Origin: Bacteroidota bacterium
GTDB lineage: Bacteria > Bacteroidota > Bacteroidia > Chitinophagales > Chitinophagaceae
DNA: 64,000 bases
Assembly: GCA_020161435.1 (NCBI GenBank)
Contig: JAIUNV010000001.1
Span: 496,001-560,000, forward strand
Direction of reading: 5' to 3'
A program made the position numbers and the translations under genes. The notes below the pieces were generated by a model. The model was not told the origin of the DNA. It saw only the letters and a list, made by a program, of their open reading frames with translations, and searched no databases. Shown one piece after another: positions 59,851 to 64,000 of the stretch (position 1 is the first letter of the stretch; each line of letters starts with the position of its first letter).

Positions 59851-60285
59851 ATGAAGAAAAAGCCCATTCAATACGGTCAAAAAAAGGCGCAGGCCATCAG
59901 CAACCTCATGCAAGAGCCCGAGGTGCTGTATCAGGTAAGTACCGATGTTTTTTCACCGGTTGCTTATGATAAGCTCCAGCATGTGTTGCAGTTTACGCAG
60001 GCAGAGTGGGCGGCTATTTTGCACATCAGCGATCGTACCCTGCAGCGATACCTCAAAGATGGCAAGCCGTTTACCGGTTTTCAGGCTGAGTTGCTGCATC
60101 AGCTCAAGCGCCTCACAGAAACGGGCCTGCAAATTTTTGACAGCACAGCATCTTTTACAGATTGGCTGCGCAAAACCAAGCAGGTGCTGGGTCAGGAGTT
60201 GAGTTTTCAATCTTTACAAACCATCACGGGCATTGGCTTGCTGCAGCAAGAGCTGGGCCGTATGGCCTACGGCGTATACATATGA
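59851..60285 (+). CDS. Antitoxin of the Xre/MbcA/ParS family
   Basis: This 144-residue protein has an N-terminal Xre-like helical region (F-T-Q-A-E-W-A-A-I-L-H-I-S-D-R-T-L-Q-R-Y, about 49-68). The C-terminal DUF2384/MbcA-ParS-Xre toxin-binding domain is at about 80-140 and ends G-R-M-A-Y-G-V-Y-I. Its stop overlaps the start of the RES-domain gene in ATGA, which indicates translational coupling. It should neutralise the toxin and repress the operon. Confidence 0.93.
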   Translation: MKKKPIQYGQKKAQAISNLMQEPEVLYQVSTDVFSPVAYDKLQHVLQFTQAEWAAILHISDRTLQRYLKDGKPFTGFQAELLHQLKRLTETGLQIFDSTASFTDWLRKTKQVLGQELSFQSLQTITGIGLLQQELGRMAYGVYI

Positions 60286-60743
60286 TGCTTGTTCACCGTA
60301 TTGGTCACGTTGCTTTTATTGATGATACCGAAGGTATTGGTGCCAAAAAATTTGGGGGCCGCTGGAATCCTGTCGGGATAGCCTGTTTGTATTGTAGCGA
60401 ACATTTGTCGCTGGCCGTGCTGGAAAAATTTGTGCATGCACAGGGCCGCAACGATATGCTGCAATTGGCCACCAGAAGTTTTGTTATTCCTGCTGCTGCT
60501 CAATTGTACAAAGTGGATACAGCCCGTTTGACCAAGGGGTGGGAAAATGATTTTACGTACACGCAATGGTTGGGCCAGCAAATACTGGAAGACACTGCCT
60601 ATGCAGGGTTCATTGTACCATCGGTGATAGTGCCGGGCGAACACAATGTGGTACTCAATCCGCTATCACCGCTTTTTAAGAAAGTGGAACCTCAGCCATC
60701 GGCATTGTTTGCCATGGATAGCCGGTTGCTGGCGCATGTGTAA
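60282..60743 (+). CDS. RES-domain NAD+-degrading toxin
   Basis: This 153-residue protein is a single RES domain: V-H-R-I-G-H, G-A-K-K-F-G-G-R-W-N-P-V-G, L-Y-C-S-E-H-L-S-L-A-V-L-E and the D-T-A-Y-A-G-F-I-V-P-S segment. RES toxins hydrolyse or phosphorylyse NAD+ when freed from the Xre antitoxin. The adjacent second ATG (60285) is an alternative start. Both genes look intact, so the module is presumably functional. Confidence 0.93.
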   Translation: MMLVHRIGHVAFIDDTEGIGAKKFGGRWNPVGIACLYCSEHLSLAVLEKFVHAQGRNDMLQLATRSFVIPAAAQLYKVDTARLTKGWENDFTYTQWLGQQILEDTAYAGFIVPSVIVPGEHNVVLNPLSPLFKKVEPQPSALFAMDSRLLAHV

Positions 60744-60756
60744 TGATTACTGCAAA

Positions 60757-60788
60757 AGAAAAGCGATGCTTGAAGGGCATCGCTTTTT
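60757..60788 (+). terminator. Bidirectional terminator between the toxin and flotillin genes
   Basis: AAAAGCGATGC (60759-60769) and GCATCGCTTTT (60777-60787) are perfect arms with A- and T-runs, between converging genes. Confidence 0.88.
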
Positions 60789-60791
60789 CAT

Positions 60792-62306
60792 TTAGTTTTC
60801 TTCAATGATTTGTTTGCTGTCAGTAGGTGGTTCTTTGGGGGCATCACCTTTCAGATACGTGGGCAGGTTGAGGCCGGCCATGTTGAACAGGTCGTTGAGT
60901 GGTGGCACGGTTTTCATCATACCCGATACAAAATTAGCCGTGGATGACTGACCGTTTTCGCTGCTGTTGCCACTGTCCCAAACCGTTATTTTATCAATCT
61001 TAATGTTCTTCACGGCTTCTACCTGTGTTTTTACCAGTTCAGGCAGTTTTTCAATGAGCAACAACTGGAAGGCTTTTGTAGGATCGCCACCGGCGGCTTG
61101 CACCACCTGGTTGTAACCATCGGCCTGCTTGGTCAAAATTTCCAGCAAACCTTTTGCCTCGGCTTCCATTTTGGCAAAAATGGCATCGGCTTCGCCTTTC
61201 GCTTTTTCACGAATGCGTTCGGCTTCGGCTTGTGCTTCTATAATGGCACGTTGCTTGGCAATTTCTGCAGGAATAACAATGTTGGCAATTTGCGTAGATC
61301 GTTCTCTTTCCGAACGGGCCAATTCTGCTTTTTGTTCAGCCAGGTATGCTTCTTCCAAAGCCTTGGCTTGCTGTACTTTTTCGGCAGTGATGGCAATGCG
61401 CAAAGACTCCGCTTCTTTTTCGCGGCGCAATGCTTCGGAGTTGGCGATGGCTATCTTGGCTTCGTTTTCACCTTTGATGGCAACAGCGTTTGCTTCCGAA
61501 GTTTTTACCCGGGTATCTCTGGCCGCTTCGGCTTTACCAATGGCTTCATCTTTTACTGCAGAAGCAATACTGATTTCTTTATCCTTTTGGGTGATGGCAA
61601 TTTTTACATCACGGTCACGATGCGTTTCTGCTATCTGTGTATCTCTTTCACGGTCGGCCATAGCTTTACCGGTTTCGCCAATCTTCTCTTGTTCGGCCAC
61701 GCTGATTTTTGCTTCGTTGATGGCTTTGGCTGCAGCTTCTTTACCCAAGGCTTCAATGTAGCCCGATTCGTCTTTGATATCGGTTACGTTTACGTTGATC
61801 AGTTTCAAGCCAATTTTCTTGAGTTCGGTATCAACGTTTTTAGAAATGTTGTCGAGAAACTTGTCGCGGTCGCTGTTGATTTCTTCAATGGTCATGGTAG
61901 CAATCACCAGGCGCAACTGACCAAACAAAATATCTTTCGACAGCTCCTGAATTTGCTCAGGACTGAGGCCCAGCAAGCGTTCTGCGGCATTGTTCATGCT
62001 ATCGGGCTCGGTAGAAATAGCAATGGTAAAACGACAAGGCACATCCACCCGGATGTTTTGCCGGCTGAGTGCATTGGTCAAATTGGCTTCAATAGAAATG
62101 GGTTTCAGATCGAGGTAGGCATAGTCTTGAATGACAGGCCAAATGAAAGCGCCGCCACCGTGTATACACTTGGCAGAGCTGCCGCCGGTGCGGCCATATA
62201 CCACGAGAATTTTATCACTCGGGCAACGTTTGTAACGGGAGATAATGGCAGAGATGGTGATGAATGCAACTACTACGAGTATTGCAATCATGTAAACTGG
62301 TGTCAT
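60792..62306 (-). CDS. Flotillin-family (SPFH) membrane scaffold protein
   Basis: This 504-residue protein has an N-terminal membrane helix (about 5-25) and an SPFH/band-7 domain (about 30-200, V-D-V-P-C-R-F-T-I-A-I-S and L-S-K-D-I-L-F-G-Q-L-R). A long charged Ala/Glu coiled coil follows (about 205-420, many E-A-E and R-E-K repeats), then a Gly/Pro-containing tail. Flotillins organise lipid domains and membrane fluidity. The NfeD-like gene 13 bases upstream is the usual partner. Confidence 0.94.
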   Translation of the reverse strand: MTPVYMIAILVVVAFITISAIISRYKRCPSDKILVVYGRTGGSSAKCIHGGGAFIWPVIQDYAYLDLKPISIEANLTNALSRQNIRVDVPCRFTIAISTEPDSMNNAAERLLGLSPEQIQELSKDILFGQLRLVIATMTIEEINSDRDKFLDNISKNVDTELKKIGLKLINVNVTDIKDESGYIEALGKEAAAKAINEAKISVAEQEKIGETGKAMADRERDTQIAETHRDRDVKIAITQKDKEISIASAVKDEAIGKAEAARDTRVKTSEANAVAIKGENEAKIAIANSEALRREKEAESLRIAITAEKVQQAKALEEAYLAEQKAELARSERERSTQIANIVIPAEIAKQRAIIEAQAEAERIREKAKGEADAIFAKMEAEAKGLLEILTKQADGYNQVVQAAGGDPTKAFQLLLIEKLPELVKTQVEAVKNIKIDKITVWDSGNSSENGQSSTANFVSGMMKTVPPLNDLFNMAGLNLPTYLKGDAPKEPPTDSKQIIEEN

Positions 62307-62319
62307 AGGTATGTGCGGT

Positions 62320-62883
62320 TTATAATTTCGTAACTACAAGCAGGTTATCGCCCATGATATCGGTGACTTTAACCATGGCGCCGGTGTCAATTTTTTCGCC
62401 CTGCGTAATGGCGTCGAGTTCGTGTACCGAACCATTGACGCTGATTTGTACTTTTCCCTTGCCCATGTTTTGTGCAGGAATGCTGAGGTATACTTCGCCG
62501 GTTTTACCCAGCACTTTTTGGATGTTGAACGAATTGTCTTCGGCCAGTTTTTGTACCTGCCGAATGATGACGAAAAACAGCAAAACAAACACAATGCCCA
62601 CGGCTGCCGCTACTGCCACCAGCAAAGATTTGTTGCTAAAGCTTTGATAACCCGTTACGCCCATCCAGCCAAAGCCCAACAAAAAGTTGGTGAGGTTTCG
62701 CAGACTGAAGAGTTGAAATGGCGCATCGCCACCATCGAGGCTGCCGTCAAAATCGGCAGAAAGGCCATCGCTGGCATCGGTGCCGGTAAACGTCATGATG
62801 GTTTGCACCAAAAAGACAAGGCTGGCTAAAATAGCCACTACCCAAAATACTTTGAGCATCAGCTCCATGTTGCTAAAATCCAT
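62320..62883 (-). CDS. NfeD-like membrane protein, flotillin partner
   Basis: This 187-residue protein (start 62883) has membrane helices near 8-30, 64-85 and 88-115 and a C-terminal OB-fold domain (about 125-187, G-K-T-G-E-V-Y-L-S-I-P and G-A-M-V-K-V-T-D-I-M-G-D). There is no ClpP-like protease domain, so it is the short NfeD form that pairs with flotillin. An exact TATATTTG -7 element (62896-62889) ends 5 bases before the ATG, so the mRNA may be leaderless. The first gene of the pair. Confidence 0.88.
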   Translation of the reverse strand: MDFSNMELMLKVFWVVAILASLVFLVQTIMTFTGTDASDGLSADFDGSLDGGDAPFQLFSLRNLTNFLLGFGWMGVTGYQSFSNKSLLVAVAAAVGIVFVLLFFVIIRQVQKLAEDNSFNIQKVLGKTGEVYLSIPAQNMGKGKVQISVNGSVHELDAITQGEKIDTGAMVKVTDIMGDNLLVVTKL

Positions 62884-62888
62884 AGAAC

Positions 62889-62896
62889 CAAATATA
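62889..62896 (-). promoter_or_regulatory. -7 element of the NfeD/flotillin operon
   Basis: On the minus strand TATATTTG, exact TAnnTTTG, 5 bases before the ATG at 62883. No clear -33 box. Confidence 0.45.
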
Positions 62897-62966
62897 CACA
62901 AAATAGCCGTTTGGCAGAAAGGAGTTGCGTAGCATAACTCCGTTTACGATAATGTAATAGAGACAA

Positions 62967-63539
62967 CTATTTTGCCAGAAATGCAGCAACTTGGTGCGCC
63001 GCTTGCTGGCGGGCATCAGCCAACACATCGTTTACAATCACGGTATCAAACTTGTGACGAAAACTCATTTCGTATTCGGCTTTGCTGAGGCGGGTATGCA
63101 GGCTTTCCGGTGTTTCCGTGCCGCGGCTTTCGAGGCGCTGCCGCAGCGCATCTACCGAAGGTGCCTGAATGAACATACTGAAACACAGACCGGGATATTG
63201 CTGTTGCACATGAATGGCGCCTTTTACATCAATATCGAGCACCGGTGTTTTGCCTTCACTCCATATGCGGGTCATTTCCGATTTAAGGGTGCCGTAGTAT
63301 TTGCCTTCGTACACCATTTCCCATTCCAGAAATTCGTTGGCCTGTATTTTTTGTTTGAAGTCGGCTTCGCTGATGAAGTAGTAGTCTTTGCCATGCACTT
63401 CTGCACCACGGGGCTGACGGGTAGCCGCACTAATGCTAAAGGTGAGCGTTGGAAACTGCTCCAAAAGGTACTGCGTAATGCTGGTTTTGCCCGCACCACT
63501 GGGTGCTGTAATGATGATGATTTTTCCCTGACTACTCAT
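62967..63539 (-). CDS. gmk: Guanylate kinase
   Basis: Gmk phosphorylates GMP to GDP. The 190-residue protein has the P-loop I-T-A-P-S-G-A-G-K-T-S near the start, S-A-A-T-R-Q-P-R (GMP binding), the D-Y-Y-F-I-S segment and V-L-D-I-D-V-K-G-A. Length is normal. An exact TATATTTG -7 element (63554-63547) lies 7 bases before the ATG. Confidence 0.97.
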   Translation of the reverse strand: MSSQGKIIIITAPSGAGKTSITQYLLEQFPTLTFSISAATRQPRGAEVHGKDYYFISEADFKQKIQANEFLEWEMVYEGKYYGTLKSEMTRIWSEGKTPVLDIDVKGAIHVQQQYPGLCFSMFIQAPSVDALRQRLESRGTETPESLHTRLSKAEYEMSFRHKFDTVIVNDVLADARQQAAHQVAAFLAK

Positions 63540-63546
63540 GATGGCG

Positions 63547-63554
63547 CAAATATA
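63547..63554 (-). promoter_or_regulatory. -7 element of gmk
   Basis: On the minus strand TATATTTG, exact match, 7 bases before the ATG, which suggests an almost leaderless transcript. Confidence 0.45.
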
Positions 63555-63572
63555 GCGGGGGAGCAGGTTTGG

Positions 63573-63692
63573 AGTTGACGAGTTTACAAGTTCACGTGTT
63601 CACAAGTTCCATTGTTCTAGAGTTTACCAATTTAAAATCGGCACTGAGTATACACACTCGTCAACCGATCAACTTCTCAACCAGTCAACTAT
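63573..63692. repeat. Octamer-type degenerate repeats arranged as a dyad
   Basis: A left block with GTTGACGA, GTTTACAA, GTTCACGT and GTTCACAA words and a right block with CTCGTCAA, CCGATCAA, CTTCTCAA and CCAGTCAA words are partly reverse-complementary (GTTGACGAGT versus ACTCGTCAAC). They fill the gap between gmk and the esterase gene. Confidence 0.6.
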
Positions 63693-63696
63693 CCCA

Positions 63697-64000
63697 TCAA
63701 AACTTATTCCCCAAAAAATACGGCAATGCAGCCCGCCAGGTGGGCCAGTCGTGTTTCCATTCGGGGCCCCAAATGTTGAGGTCGTAGGTAATGCCTTTGT
63801 TGTACAGCACATCGGCAAACTCACGGGCTGCCCAAGGTGCTTCGTACGGGCCTTCGCCGCTGAAAAGATGGATGTGGTGGCTCTTGCGAATCTGATCGAA
63901 ATACCAGGGATCGTTGAGGTTGGGTAGGTAATGGGCCGGGCTATTGAAGTACACCTGCTCGTCGTAGTAGCCGTCGGTGTATTCCATCAGGTTGTACACG
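63697..64000 (-). CDS. Esterase-like alpha/beta hydrolase, C-terminal part (cut by window edge)
   Basis: About 100 C-terminal residues of a protein with D-G-Y-Y-D-E, S-P-A-H-Y-L-P, the S-H-H-I-H-L-F-S-G-E-G-P-Y-E strand and G-P-E-W-K-H-D-W-P-T-W-R. The last motif carries the catalytic His of the PF00756 esterase family (K-H-D-W-x-x-W). The nucleophile region lies outside the window. No signal peptide or partner gene can be judged. Confidence 0.75.
   Translation of the reverse strand, partial: VYNLMEYTDGYYDEQVYFNSPAHYLPNLNDPWYFDQIRKSHHIHLFSGEGPYEAPWAAREFADVLYNKGITYDLNIWGPEWKHDWPTWRAALPYFLGNKF

Noticed and set aside
61098-62333. A 411-codon plus-strand frame, Phe/Gly-rich, opposite flotillin
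   Set aside because: Its composition arises from the complement of the Ala/Glu coiled coil; not protein-like.

Overview
The window is a contiguous chromosomal stretch of a Bacteroidota genome, most likely a Chitinophagaceae-like bacterium. The evidence is SusC/SusD pairs, an LpxC-FabZ fusion, many short lipoproteins with a Cys lipobox, the Bacteroidota promoter form (TTTG/TTG, about 19-21 bp, TAnnTTTG), few Shine-Dalgarno sites, and dense housekeeping genes. I cannot name genus or species from sequence alone. I saw no rRNA, tRNA, CRISPR array, insertion sequence or prophage.

Layout. 1-2.6 kb: end of a first SusC/SusD pair, cut by the window edge. 2.7-12.6 kb: thioredoxin-fold lipoprotein, gatB, double-PDZ exported protein, Crp/Fnr regulator, lptB, metF, a tiny lipoprotein, a GT28-like transferase, an EamA transporter and a SixA-like phosphatase. 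12.9-14.7 kb: PurF-family enzyme. 14.9-16.6 kb: an A+T-rich accessory patch with a lipoprotein of unknown type, a small membrane protein and a divergent XRE regulator preceded by unusual repeats. 16.7-21.4 kb: a redox/electrophile-type cluster (FMN reductase, OsmC, three pirins, YceI, MarR). 21.5-26.7 kb: SurA-like chaperone, purH, comEC. 26.8-32 kb: histidine-phosphatase lipoprotein, secreted repeat protein, half-length carB, small ORF, outer-membrane barrel, MBL hydrolase. 32-38.1 kb: elongasome operon mreB-mreC-mreD-mrdA-rodA on the minus strand.

38.5-49 kb is a polysaccharide utilisation locus on the plus strand: ROK regulator, SusC, SusD, GH92 alpha-mannosidase and a secreted endonuclease/exonuclease/phosphatase-fold enzyme. 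It suggests capture and trimming of alpha-mannosides, possibly phosphorylated ones. 48.9-53.9 kb: M23 peptidase, His-rich membrane protein, aldo/keto reductase with its own MarR regulator, ruvB, cupin, solitary ABC ATPase. 53.9-56.2 kb: lipid A genes lpxA and lpxC/fabZ. 56.3-64 kb: PIF1/RecD-like helicase with HRDC and HTH tails, SDR, a RES-Xre toxin-antitoxin pair, flotillin plus NfeD-like partner, gmk, and the cut end of an esterase.

Cross-cutting observations: (1) both MarR genes and the gene downstream of each share the operator-like core TGTAYATACA; (2) intergenic gaps repeatedly hold degenerate tandem repeats with 7- or 8-base periodicity; (3) several genes have TAnnTTTG elements 5-14 bp from the start codon, implying very short or absent leaders. 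The best candidates for something undescribed are the 14.9-16.6 kb patch and the two parallel MarR modules.
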